In this document: piece after piece, positions 44,550 to 52,792 of the stretch
Layout: every line of letters starts with the position of its first letter
How positions within the stretch are numbered: the stretch's first letter is position 1
Source of the DNA: Dokdonia donghaensis DSW-1
Lineage (GTDB): Bacteria; Bacteroidota; Bacteroidia; Flavobacteriales; Flavobacteriaceae
Assembly (NCBI RefSeq): GCF_001653755.1
Contig: NZ_CP015125.1
Span: forward strand, 308,001-372,000
DNA length: 64,000 bases
Reading direction: 5' to 3'
Position numbers and translations under genes: made by a program
The notes under the pieces: generated by a model
What the model saw: the letters and a program-made list of their open reading frames with translations, nothing else
The model's database searches: none
What the model was told of the DNA's origin: nothing

Positions 44550-45339
44550 GAATCTCTAGTCGCACTACATAACCCTCCCAGCTACGCACGTTAAAAACAG
44601 TGTCGTCTTCAAAAATGAGGTACTGCCCCTTTATTCCCTTAAGAGTTCCCTCGTATGCAGGTGTTTTATCTAAGTTAAGTGTCTTAAGTTTTTCTGGGTA
44701 ACGCTCTACAGGAAAGTGCACGTGCGTCTCCTCATTAGTAGGGATGAAATATTGCTTTGCTTCTTCTGGTATATATTGTTTTAAAATTTCTCGATGCTCC
44801 TTAAGATTTACATCTTCTATATCATTTTTAAGCATTTTGCGCCAGTTTGTTTTGTCAGAAACGTGTTCCTTTAACGCAAGCTCTGTAATACCTGCAAGGT
44901 AGCGGTTAGGTACTTCTACAATTTCTATAGCCTCGTGAGCACCTTGGTCTATCCATCTTGTAGGCACTTGAGTTTTACGAGTTACTCCTACTTTTACATT
45001 ACTAGAATTTGCTAGATAAACAATGTGCGGTTGCAGTTGCACGCTTTGCTCATAAGCGAGATCGCGATCTTCTTCTCCTAGATGCGCTTTAGACAGTTCT
45101 GGTTTCATAATCCACTCTGCTGCTTGGGGTACTTTATAAAAATCATCATAGCAATATCCTTGTCTAAAAATCTTTTTATTCTCCCCACAGGCAAGGCACT
45201 CATATTTTACAAACTCGATATGCAGTCTCCTATTAAGCAACTGATTCACCTGTATAAAATCACCTTCCATTACGAGGTAATAATTTATAGGATCTGTATG
45301 CTCCGTTTGCATTTTCTTGAGGACACCTTGGTATTGCAT
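44542..45339 (-). CDS. DUF2797 family protein
   Basis: Function unknown. The 265-residue cytoplasmic protein has a Cys cluster (CLACGENKKIFRQGYC, about 47-63) that may bind zinc, and a conserved central region (VYLANSSNVKVGVTRKTQVPTRWIDQGAHEAI, about 108-140) that recalls a GIY-YIG-like fold, with VYLA and KVGVT in the two beta strands. The C-terminal GIKGQYLIFEDDTVFNVRSWEGYVV is also typical of the family. The 3' end overlaps the convergent LysE-like gene by 8 bp. Confidence 0.85.
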   Translation of the reverse strand: MQYQGVLKKMQTEHTDPINYYLVMEGDFIQVNQLLNRRLHIEFVKYECLACGENKKIFRQGYCYDDFYKVPQAAEWIMKPELSKAHLGEEDRDLAYEQSVQLQPHIVYLANSSNVKVGVTRKTQVPTRWIDQGAHEAIEIVEVPNRYLAGITELALKEHVSDKTNWRKMLKNDIEDVNLKEHREILKQYIPEEAKQYFIPTNEETHVHFPVERYPEKLKTLNLDKTPAYEGTLKGIKGQYLIFEDDTVFNVRSWEGYVVRLEILN

Positions 45340-45384
45340 TTATAAGAATTTTGATTACTGCATTGTATAAAAAAGGTTAAATTA

Positions 45385-45398
45385 GCTTTCGCGAAAGC
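45385..45398. repeat. Iterated palindrome GCTTTCGCGAAAGC, copy 11
   Basis: Exact copy in the divergent spacer between DUF2797 and GH3; arms do not extend beyond 14 bp (TTAGC...GCAAA). Confidence 0.95.
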
Positions 45399-45439
45399 AA
45401 AAAAACAACCTATCACACACGTGTAAATATACCAACTTT

Positions 45440-46951
45440 ATGCCGATCCCTTTAGTGCATTCTATTGCTTCTTGGTTCTTAAAAAAGCGCATTCACCAGA
45501 TGGAGCTTTTTATGAAATACCCAGCCGAAGTGCAGGAAGAATTGCGCGCAAAACTTATCGATAAAGCAAAGGATACCGAGATAGGTAAAAAGTATGATTT
45601 TAGATCTATACGTAGTTATAATGACTTTGCCCAGACGATCCCCATCACCTCTTATGAGGAGAATCAAGCTTATATAGAAAGAACTCGTAAAGGAGAGTCT
45701 AACATCTTATGGCCTACCCCTATAAAATGGTTTGCGCAGAGTAGCGGCACTACAAATGCACGAAGTAAGTATATACCCGTAAGCCCAGAGTCACTAGAAG
45801 ATTGTCATTATGCCGCAAGTAAAGATTTACTCTGTATGTATCTCAATAATAATGAAGGTTCTCACTTATTTTCTGGCAAAGGGTTACGCTTAGGTGGTAG
45901 TAAGCAATTATACCAGGATAATGGTACTGTATATGGCGATCTGTCTGCCATTCTTATAGATAATATGCCTTTCTGGGCAGAATTTAGCAGTACTCCTAAT
46001 CACGACATTTCATTATTAAGTGACTGGGAGGTGAAAATGCAAGCTATTGTAGACGAGACCATACAACAAGATGTAACCAGTCTAGCAGGTGTCCCATCGT
46101 GGATGCTTGTACTACTCAATAATGTATTAGAAACTACAGGTAAAGAAAGTATACTAGACATATGGCCTAACCTAGAGGTTTATTTTCACGGAGGGGTAAA
46201 TTTTGATCCTTATCTTAATCAATATCAAAAAATTATATCATCAGACTCCTTTAAGTATTATGAGATTTATAATGCTTCTGAGGGCTTTTTTGCCATACAA
46301 GGGCAGAATGACTCAAAAGAGTTGCTTCTTATGCTAGATTACGGGATATTTTATGAGTTTATCCCTATGAACACCTACGGAACTTTAGATCAAAAAATCA
46401 TCCCTCTAAGTGAGGTAGAAGCTGGTGTAAACTATGCAATTATTATTACGACAAACGCAGGTTTATGGAGGTATAAAATAGGTGACACAGTGCGTTTTAC
46501 TTCTACCAGTCCATATAAAATTAAAGTAACTGGCAGAACAAAACATCACATTAACGTTTTTGGCGAAGAGCTTATAATTGAAAATGCAGAGCAAGCCCTC
46601 AAAAAAGCTACCCTAGAAACTGGCTGTGAAATAAAAGATTATACAGCTGCCCCTATATTTATGGATGGCAAAGAAAAAGGTGCTCACGAGTGGGTTATAG
46701 AGTTTAAAAATCCTCCAGAGGATATGACGTTATTTAATACCCAGCTTGATCTAGCGCTGCAAGAGGTAAATAGCGACTACCAAGCCAAACGTTTTAATAA
46801 CACTACGCTTAATGCTCCAAAAATACACGCAGCTCGAGAGAACCTCTTTTATGACTGGTTACGAGAGAATAATAAGCTAGGAGGACAACATAAAGTCCCT
46901 AGATTATCTAATAAACGTGACTTTATTGAAGCTCTACTACATATCAATTAA
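45440..46951 (+). CDS. GH3 auxin-responsive promoter family protein (acyl-adenylating)
   Basis: Member of the GH3 branch of the ANL adenylating enzymes; plant homologs join amino acids to jasmonate or auxin, while the bacterial substrate is unknown. The 503-residue protein keeps the ATP-binding motif SSGTTNARSKYIP (about 97-109), the YNASEGFF motif (about 275) and YKIGDTVRF (about 348-356), and a small C-terminal domain. Catalytic motifs look intact. It is alone in its transcription unit, so no pathway is indicated. Confidence 0.9.
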   Translation: MPIPLVHSIASWFLKKRIHQMELFMKYPAEVQEELRAKLIDKAKDTEIGKKYDFRSIRSYNDFAQTIPITSYEENQAYIERTRKGESNILWPTPIKWFAQSSGTTNARSKYIPVSPESLEDCHYAASKDLLCMYLNNNEGSHLFSGKGLRLGGSKQLYQDNGTVYGDLSAILIDNMPFWAEFSSTPNHDISLLSDWEVKMQAIVDETIQQDVTSLAGVPSWMLVLLNNVLETTGKESILDIWPNLEVYFHGGVNFDPYLNQYQKIISSDSFKYYEIYNASEGFFAIQGQNDSKELLLMLDYGIFYEFIPMNTYGTLDQKIIPLSEVEAGVNYAIIITTNAGLWRYKIGDTVRFTSTSPYKIKVTGRTKHHINVFGEELIIENAEQALKKATLETGCEIKDYTAAPIFMDGKEKGAHEWVIEFKNPPEDMTLFNTQLDLALQEVNSDYQAKRFNNTTLNAPKIHAARENLFYDWLRENNKLGGQHKVPRLSNKRDFIEALLHIN

Positions 46952-47110
46952 TTACCAAAACACGTAGGGAGCTACTTGAAAAAATATGCTTTTTTAGTCG
47001 CTCATCGGCAAAAAACACCTTCTTATCTAAAAGTCAGGCTTTTACTTTATTCTTAGGGATATCACTCTTAATTTAGAGCAATGCGATTCCCCAGAGTCAT
47101 AATTAAGGAG

Positions 47111-48724
47111 ATGAAAACAACGCTAACTTTTTTTACAGTTACAGCTTTATTGCTTTGCACATTTACAGCACTAGGTCAAGATCAATTAACCTATACTGCA
47201 CTTGCTGATAATGTAGCAAATTATAGTGCCGAAGAAAAACCTTTCTACGGTGATAATGGTTTTAAGTTTGAAACCTTTAATACTGGTATTAACTCAAAAT
47301 ATTCTGACTACGGCATAGGCTTCTTTAGAGAGAAATTTATTTCATTTTCTGCTCGTAAAATAGGTGGCCTTGCAAAAAAGGATCCCATATCAAATGAACC
47401 ATATACTAAGTTATATTGCTCAGATATCACCTATGATTATGATTTGAAAAGGCCTTTGTTATTCTCTTCTATTTTAAATCGCAATGACAATCTAGGTACC
47501 CTTGCTTTTTCTCAAGATGGCAATACCTTATATTTTACACAGAGTAAAGAAGATCACACACAGAGTTTTGAACTTTATCGCGCAGAGATGAATCCAGAGC
47601 GTGAAGGTGAGTGGATAAATATCACTGCACTATCTGTAAATGGAGACTACTCTGTTGAAAACCCTCATTTAAGCAGAAATGGAGAGTGGCTTTACTTCTC
47701 TTCAAATAAACCAGAAGCTATAGGAGGTTTTGACATTTTTAGAATTGCAGTAAAAGACAATGAACTTATAGGAAAAGCAGAAAGGATTGAGGGTAGTGTG
47801 AACACTGTTCTTGATGAGAAGTTTCCGCAAACTTCTCTTGATGGCAAGTACCTTTACTTTTCTTCAAAAGGACACGATAGTCAAGGTGGTTATGACATCT
47901 TTAGATCAAGAAAATCTAAGCTTGGTTTTGTTTCCACAAGAAACTTAGGAAGCACCATTAACTCTCCAAAGGATGAAGTTGCCTTTATACAGGCAAATGA
48001 GAATATAGGTTATATGACCTCAAACAGAGATGGTGGTAATGGAGGTTATGATATTTATAAAATAGAAGAATCTATACTAGCACTGAGTGTTGCAGGAAAA
48101 GTGATAGATGCAGAGACAGAGATTGCGCTAGCAAACGCCACAGTTGCTCTACTTGATGATTATGGCGAGGAAGTAGTGAGTGTACGCTCTAATATAGATG
48201 GTAGTTATAACTTTCCTGTAGAAGGGTTTGTAAACTATACGGTTATTGCTTACAAAGATGGATTTGAAACTACTCGAGAGACGTTTAACACAGCCGCTCA
48301 AGAGGATAAAATATTTGTCAAAAATCTCGTACTTGGAGCCACACCAGCCCCTATTGTAAAAACGGCAGAAAAAACGATACTAAAAATAGATAATATTCTG
48401 TTTGACCTTGATAGTGATAGAATTAAAGAAGTTTCAACAATCACTCTTAATACAGTAGTTGCTACACTTAAGGCAAACCCATCTATTAAAATTGCTATTA
48501 ACGCCCATACAGACGCACAAGGTAGCGCAGGCTACAACAAGAGACTGTCTATGCGAAGAGCCGCCTCGGCGATGAATTATTTACTAAGCAAAGGAATTTC
48601 AAAAGATAGGTTACAGTCTCAAGGTTTTGGAGAAGAACAATTACTCATAAACTGTACATCTTGTACTCCTCAAGAAAATGAACTTAACAGACGCATAGAG
48701 TTTATAGTAATATCTAAAGAGTAA
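47111..48724 (+). CDS. OmpA-family protein with PD40 beta-propeller repeats
   Basis: Exported peptidoglycan-associated protein. From the ATG at 47111 the protein has 537 residues with a clear signal peptide (MKTTLTFF...TALGQ); the ATG at 47081 adds ten residues that spoil it. Next come WD40-like PD40 repeats (about 130-310: LAFSQDGNTLYFTQS, LSRNGEWLYFSSNK, TSLDGKYLYFSSKG), a carboxypeptidase-regulatory-like domain (about 320-400) and an OmpA domain (about 425-535) with NAHTDAQGSAGYNKRLSMRRA, which binds diaminopimelate. The layout resembles PorE of the type IX secretion system but lacks its TPR part. Transcription probably ends at 48767-48801. Confidence 0.88.
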   Translation: MKTTLTFFTVTALLLCTFTALGQDQLTYTALADNVANYSAEEKPFYGDNGFKFETFNTGINSKYSDYGIGFFREKFISFSARKIGGLAKKDPISNEPYTKLYCSDITYDYDLKRPLLFSSILNRNDNLGTLAFSQDGNTLYFTQSKEDHTQSFELYRAEMNPEREGEWINITALSVNGDYSVENPHLSRNGEWLYFSSNKPEAIGGFDIFRIAVKDNELIGKAERIEGSVNTVLDEKFPQTSLDGKYLYFSSKGHDSQGGYDIFRSRKSKLGFVSTRNLGSTINSPKDEVAFIQANENIGYMTSNRDGGNGGYDIYKIEESILALSVAGKVIDAETEIALANATVALLDDYGEEVVSVRSNIDGSYNFPVEGFVNYTVIAYKDGFETTRETFNTAAQEDKIFVKNLVLGATPAPIVKTAEKTILKIDNILFDLDSDRIKEVSTITLNTVVATLKANPSIKIAINAHTDAQGSAGYNKRLSMRRAASAMNYLLSKGISKDRLQSQGFGEEQLLINCTSCTPQENELNRRIEFIVISKE

Positions 48725-48736
48725 CAATTACAATAG

Positions 48737-48761
48737 CAATCATTACGTGATGTAATGATTG
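48737..48761. repeat. Perfect 10-bp inverted repeat after the OmpA gene
   Basis: CAATCATTAC, 5-base loop, GTAATGATTG. It can form an RNA hairpin directly upstream of the terminator and may protect the mRNA 3' end. Confidence 0.6.
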
Positions 48762-48766
48762 TAAAG

Positions 48767-48801
48767 CAGCTATCAGTTGGGGGACCGATAGCTGTTTTTT
48801 T
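48767..48801 (+). terminator. Rho-independent terminator of the OmpA-family gene
   Basis: CAGCTATC ... GATAGCTG followed by seven Ts. Confidence 0.8.
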
Positions 48802-48825
48802 ATGTTTACTTGTACGCTTAAAACA

Positions 48826-48860
48826 AAAAAAGAAGCATCCTTGTCCGGATGCTTCTTTTA
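48826..48860 (-). terminator. Terminator of clpX (bidirectional in form)
   Basis: AGAAGCATCC, loop TTGTC, GGATGCTTCT with A-run on the left and T-run on the right, so it can act on both strands. Confidence 0.85.
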
Positions 48861-48885
48861 ATACAATTTATTATGCTTTTTACAA

Positions 48886-50118
48886 CTATGAAGCTGCTTT
48901 AAGCTTCTTGAGTGTAGACTTATTAAGTTTACCCTCTGCATAGGTCTTAGTCACATTAAGCGACTTCTCATCTGAGCTAGGTAGATCAAACATTGCATCT
49001 GTTAGTATAGCCTCACATAAGCTACGTAGCCCTCTAGCTCCTAGCTTATACTCTATAGCCTTATCAACGAGATAATCTAGCGCATCATCTGTAATGCTAA
49101 ACTCTATATCATCCATCGCAAAAAGCTTCTTATATTGCTTTATAATCGCATTTTTAGGCTCTGTAAGGATTGCTCTAAGTGTTCCTGCATCAAGCGGGTT
49201 CATATGAGTTAATACAGGGAGTCTACCTATAATTTCTGGTATAAGACCAAAGTCCTTTAGATCTTTAGGTATAATATACTTAAGCATATTATCCTTTTCT
49301 AGAGCCTCATCACTTTTGCTTGCTACAAATCCCATAGCCTGCATATTGAGACGCTTAGAGATATGACGCTCTATACCGTCAAAAGCTCCACCAGCTATAA
49401 ATAAAATATGCTCTGTATTTACTTCTATAAACTTCTGGTCTGGGTGCTTTCGTCCTCCCTTAGGTGGTACGTTTACAACCGTCCCTTCTAGCAATTTTAA
49501 TAAAGCTTGCTGCACACCTTCACCACTTACATCACGAGTGATAGATGGGTTATCACTCTTACGAGCAATTTTATCTATCTCATCTATAAATACAATACCA
49601 CGTTGAGCTTTCTCTAGGTTATAGTCTGCTGCTTGTAACAAGCGAGTTAAAATACTCTCTACATCTTCACCTACATAACCAGCCTCTGTAAGAACCGTTG
49701 CATCTACAATAGCAAGTGGTACGTTAAGCATACGCGCAACTGTTTTTGCTATAAGCGTTTTACCAGTACCCGTTTGTCCCACCATCACGATGTTACTTTT
49801 TTGGATCTCGATATCATCATCTGTAGCTGGTTGTAATAATCTCTTATAGTGATTATAAACCGCTACAGACATTACTCTCTTTGTAAATTCTTGACCTATC
49901 ACATACTCATCTAGAAACGACTTTATCTCTTGTGGTTTCTTTAACTTGAGTTCTCCTTCAAGATCATTTGTAGCTACATCCTTAGACTCTTCTATAACAA
50001 TACCGTGAGCCTGCTCGATACATCTATCACATATGTGTGCATCTAGCCCCGCAATGAGCAGGTTAGTCTCTGGTTTTTTTCTGCCACAAAATGAACATTC
50101 TAAATCTTCCTTTGCCAT
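48886..50118 (-). CDS. clpX: ATP-dependent Clp protease ATP-binding subunit ClpX
   Basis: AAA+ unfoldase that recognises tagged proteins and feeds them to ClpP. In 410 residues it has the N-terminal zinc-binding domain (Cys pairs CSFC and CDRC, about 8-35), Walker A GQTGTGKT (about 113-120), Walker B IVFIDEID (about 175-182) and the C-terminal AAA lid. It lies downstream of clpP on the same strand, with a 52-bp spacer containing an iterated palindrome. Confidence 0.97.
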   Translation of the reverse strand: MAKEDLECSFCGRKKPETNLLIAGLDAHICDRCIEQAHGIVIEESKDVATNDLEGELKLKKPQEIKSFLDEYVIGQEFTKRVMSVAVYNHYKRLLQPATDDDIEIQKSNIVMVGQTGTGKTLIAKTVARMLNVPLAIVDATVLTEAGYVGEDVESILTRLLQAADYNLEKAQRGIVFIDEIDKIARKSDNPSITRDVSGEGVQQALLKLLEGTVVNVPPKGGRKHPDQKFIEVNTEHILFIAGGAFDGIERHISKRLNMQAMGFVASKSDEALEKDNMLKYIIPKDLKDFGLIPEIIGRLPVLTHMNPLDAGTLRAILTEPKNAIIKQYKKLFAMDDIEFSITDDALDYLVDKAIEYKLGARGLRSLCEAILTDAMFDLPSSDEKSLNVTKTYAEGKLNKSTLKKLKAAS

Positions 50119-50146
50119 TCTATTTACTATTTTGACTTGAATTTAC

Positions 50147-50160
50147 GCTTTCGCGAAAGC
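50147..50160. repeat. Iterated palindrome GCTTTCGCGAAAGC, copy 12
   Basis: Exact copy between clpP and clpX; the symmetry extends to a perfect 24-bp palindrome (50142-50165), the longest in the window. Confidence 0.97.
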
Positions 50161-50170
50161 GTAAACCTTT

Positions 50171-50845
50171 TTAGTCTCTCTTCAAAATTTCATCTATCAT
50201 ACCGTACTCAAGGGCCTTATCTGCCTTCATCCAGTAATCACGATCACTATCGTTATATACTTTATCATAGTCTTGACCTGAGTGCTTTGCAATGATATCG
50301 TACAGCTCCTTCTTGAGCGTAAGGATTTCCTTTGCGGTAATCTCTATATCACTTGCTTGACCTTGAGCTCCACCCATAGGCTGGTGTATCATCACACGGC
50401 TATGTGGTAGACCACTACGTTTACCTTTTTCTCCAGCACATAACAACACGGCTCCCATAGAGGCTGCCATACCTGTACAGATAGTAGCTACATCTGGCTT
50501 TATAAACTGCATTGTATCATAAATACCTAAGCCAGCATACACGCTTCCTCCTGGTGAGTTTATGTAAATCTGAATGTCCTTGTTTGCATCTGTACTTTCT
50601 AAAAACAGTAGTTGTGCCTGTACAATGTTTGCTACCTGGTCATTTATTCCAGTACCCAAGAAAATGATGCGATCCATCATTAAACGTGAGAACACGTCAA
50701 AGATCGCGATATTCATCTGGCGTTCTTCTATAATGTTAGGAGTAAGTCCCTGAGGAAGCATACTCGTTATGATTTTATCGTAATAGTTAGAGCTTACACC
50801 CTGATCTTTAATTGCAAATTTTTTAAATTCTTTTCCGTAATCCAT
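50171..50845 (-). CDS. clpP: ATP-dependent Clp protease proteolytic subunit ClpP
   Basis: Serine protease that forms the tetradecameric chamber used by ClpX. It has 224 residues with the catalytic Ser in CTGMAASMGAVLL (about 120), His in RVMIHQPMGG (about 145) and Asp in DSDRDYWM (about 195). An N-terminal propeptide of about 30 residues (MDYGKEFKKFAIKDQGVSS...) precedes the mature part. It sits between tig and clpX, in the order tig, clpP, clpX known from many bacteria, but a strong terminator separates it from tig. Confidence 0.97.
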   Translation of the reverse strand: MDYGKEFKKFAIKDQGVSSNYYDKIITSMLPQGLTPNIIEERQMNIAIFDVFSRLMMDRIIFLGTGINDQVANIVQAQLLFLESTDANKDIQIYINSPGGSVYAGLGIYDTMQFIKPDVATICTGMAASMGAVLLCAGEKGKRSGLPHSRVMIHQPMGGAQGQASDIEITAKEILTLKKELYDIIAKHSGQDYDKVYNDSDRDYWMKADKALEYGMIDEILKRD

Positions 50846-50874
50846 ATCTATTCTAGCAATATTTTCTTTAATAA

Positions 50875-50912
50875 AAAAGCGTTTTACCTAGTCTAGTAAA
50901 ACGCTTTAAAGA
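50875..50912 (-). terminator. Strong terminator between tig and clpP
   Basis: Minus strand: AAAGCGTTTTAC, loop, GTAAAACGCTTTTTTATT; a 12-bp perfect stem with a T-run, 23 bp after the tig stop. It implies a separate clpP promoter or partial readthrough. Confidence 0.85.
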
Positions 50913-50934
50913 TACTTATTATCTAGGAGGTATT

Positions 50935-52257
50935 CTAATTGTATACTTCCTTAACAAATTCGTCAAAGGTTACTTCCTTCTCCTTAAGTTTTACATTTTC
51001 TTTAAAGAATGTAAGCATTTTTACATTCATAAGCTGCTCAGAAAGACGCTTTACTTCTTCTTGATTACCTAATATACGTGCTGCGATATCATCAAGTTCT
51101 TTCTCTTCTGGGTTCATTTGCCCATACTGCATCATTTGTGCTTTGATCATATCTTTAGAATAATCTTTAAGCTCGTCAAATGTTACTTGAAGTTCGTTTT
51201 CTGTAACGACTTTACCTTCTATAAGTTGCCATCTTAAACCTTTTTCAGAACGTGCAAACTCTTCTTTTGCTTCTTCTTCTGTCATAGGCTTCTCACCAGT
51301 AGATTGTATCCATCTAGCTAAGAAGTCTGCAGGCAGGTCAAACTTAGTTTCATCAATAAGACGCTCTGTAACGTCATTCATAAGTTGCTGGTCGCTTTGT
51401 TGTGTAAACTGGCGCTCACCATCTTCTTTTATTTTATCTTTAAGCTCTGTCGCAGATTTTACAACGTCCTTTCCAAATAACTTATCAAAAAGCTCTTGAT
51501 CAAGATCTGCTTGCTCACGCTTGTTTGTTTCTGTTACTGTAAAAGTAACTTCTGCATTCAGGTCTTTTGCTTCGTCTTCAGAGATTTTTAATGCTGCTTG
51601 GTATGTTCCAGGCTCTGAGAAAAGACTTTTAGTCTTAACCGTAATTACATCTCCAGGTTTTGCTCCTACAAATGCATCTACATTTTTCTTCCCTTTAAGT
51701 TGCTCTATCTCAAAAGTAGCTTGGTTATCTATACCCGCTTTCTCACTTGCAAATGTTCCAGTTACTTCACTGTCTTTTGCAACCTCAGTTTGAGAGATTA
51801 ACTTCCCGTATTGTTTTCTAATAGTAGTTACTTGACTATCTACCATTTTATCATCTACCTTAATCTTATAGCTAGTGATTGCTTTTTTAGGCTTAAGATT
51901 TACATCAAACTTAGGCGCCATTCCTAGCTCAAACTCAAAGTTGTAATCTTCTGCATCCCAGTTAAAATCTTCTTGATTTTTTGGAAGCGGATTACCTAAT
52001 ACGTCAAGCTTCTCCTCTTGTAAGAACTTACCTAGAGCTTCTTGAAGTATTTTATTTACCTCATCTACACGCACAGCCATCCCGTATTGCTTCTTCACCA
52101 TTCCCATAGGTACGTGACCTTTTCTAAAACCAGGAATATTTGCTGTTTTACGATAGTTCTTAAGTATAGACTCTACCTTCTCGTTATAGTCATCCTTAAC
52201 GATTTCTACCTTCACTACTGCGTTAAGGTCGTCTATTTGCTCTTTTGTAATATTCAT
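50935..52257 (-). CDS. tig: Trigger factor, ribosome-associated chaperone
   Basis: Binds nascent chains at the ribosome exit. The 440-residue protein carries the ribosome-binding signature GFRKGHVP at about residues 43-50, within NIPGFRKGHVPMGMVKKQYG. A central PPIase-like domain is poorly conserved, and the C-terminal helical arms form the chaperone cradle. The ATG at 52257 is chosen because it gives the canonical N-terminus (MNITKEQIDDLNAVVKVEI) and lies downstream of a good promoter; an ATG eight codons upstream is inside the leader. Confidence 0.94.
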   Translation of the reverse strand: MNITKEQIDDLNAVVKVEIVKDDYNEKVESILKNYRKTANIPGFRKGHVPMGMVKKQYGMAVRVDEVNKILQEALGKFLQEEKLDVLGNPLPKNQEDFNWDAEDYNFEFELGMAPKFDVNLKPKKAITSYKIKVDDKMVDSQVTTIRKQYGKLISQTEVAKDSEVTGTFASEKAGIDNQATFEIEQLKGKKNVDAFVGAKPGDVITVKTKSLFSEPGTYQAALKISEDEAKDLNAEVTFTVTETNKREQADLDQELFDKLFGKDVVKSATELKDKIKEDGERQFTQQSDQQLMNDVTERLIDETKFDLPADFLARWIQSTGEKPMTEEEAKEEFARSEKGLRWQLIEGKVVTENELQVTFDELKDYSKDMIKAQMMQYGQMNPEEKELDDIAARILGNQEEVKRLSEQLMNVKMLTFFKENVKLKEKEVTFDEFVKEVYN

Positions 52258-52278
52258 TATAATGTAATTTTGAGGGCG

Positions 52279-52309
52279 CAAAAATACGATATTTTTACAA
52301 CTCCAACAA
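52279..52309 (-). promoter_or_regulatory. Promoter of tig
   Basis: Minus strand TTG (52307-52309 or 52304-52306) and TATTTTTG (52279-52286) with a 17- to 20-bp spacer, 22 bp before the ATG at 52257. Confidence 0.65.
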
Positions 52310-52335
52310 TCTTTTAATAAGTGCTTAACGTCCTC

Positions 52336-52680
52336 TTACTTATCATCTTTAAGTAGCGAGAATAATATACTCTGAAAAATACTGAGCAAAATACTAAAGA
52401 GGAGTGCTATCCAAACGCCACTTACAGAAAAACCTCCCACAAAATAATCTGCTATTAATATGATAATGGCATTTATGATAAATAAAAACAGTCCAAATGT
52501 CACAATAGTAACTGGCAAGGTAAGTATCACAAGTATAGGCCTCACTATAAATTTAAGTAACGCAAGTACTACAGCAACAATGATAGCCGTTACAAAACCA
52601 TCTACGGCTACTCCTGGCAAAAACTTTGAGAGCACCACTACAGCAACCGCTGTAAGCAATATTTTAATAATTGTATTCAT
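52336..52680 (-). CDS. Small 4-TM membrane protein, phage holin family (superfamily IV)
   Basis: A 114-residue protein made almost wholly of four hydrophobic helices: KILLTAVAVVVLSKFLPGVAV, ATIIVAVVLALLKFIVRP, ILTLPVTIVTFGLFLFIINAI and ADYFVGGFSVSGVWIALLF. It belongs to the mycobacterial-type 4-TM holin family (YvlD-like), which is common in chromosomes without prophage; function is unknown. No phage genes surround it. It ends with a short basic tail. Confidence 0.8.
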   Translation of the reverse strand: MNTIIKILLTAVAVVVLSKFLPGVAVDGFVTAIIVAVVLALLKFIVRPILVILTLPVTIVTFGLFLFIINAIIILIADYFVGGFSVSGVWIALLFSILLSIFQSILFSLLKDDK

Positions 52681-52706
52681 AATAGGTTGTTTTATGGGTT
52701 AAATAC

Positions 52707-52720
52707 GCTTTCACGAAAGC
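52707..52720. repeat. Iterated palindrome, degenerate copy (GCTTTCACGAAAGC)
   Basis: One mismatch at the centre (CACG for CGCG) in the spacer between the small membrane protein gene and the GDSL lipoprotein terminator. Confidence 0.75.
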
Positions 52721-52735
52721 ATAAATTTACACATA

Positions 52736-52766
52736 AAAAAAGCGCCTTTTATAAAAAGGCGCTTTT
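52736..52766 (-). terminator. Terminator of the FadL/GDSL operon
   Basis: Minus strand: AAAAGCGCC(TTTTTATAAAA)GGCGCTTTTTTT, 27 bp after the GDSL stop codon. Confidence 0.85.
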
Positions 52767-52792
52767 ACTATATAGTATGTAGGTTGTAAAAC

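Noticed and set aside
47081..47110. Upstream ATG of the OmpA-family gene
   Set aside because: It adds ten residues ahead of an otherwise ideal signal peptide; the ATG at 47111 is preferred.
52336..52680. Prophage remnant suggested by the holin-family protein
   Set aside because: No other phage gene, integrase or attachment site is nearby; this 4-TM family is common in phage-free chromosomes.
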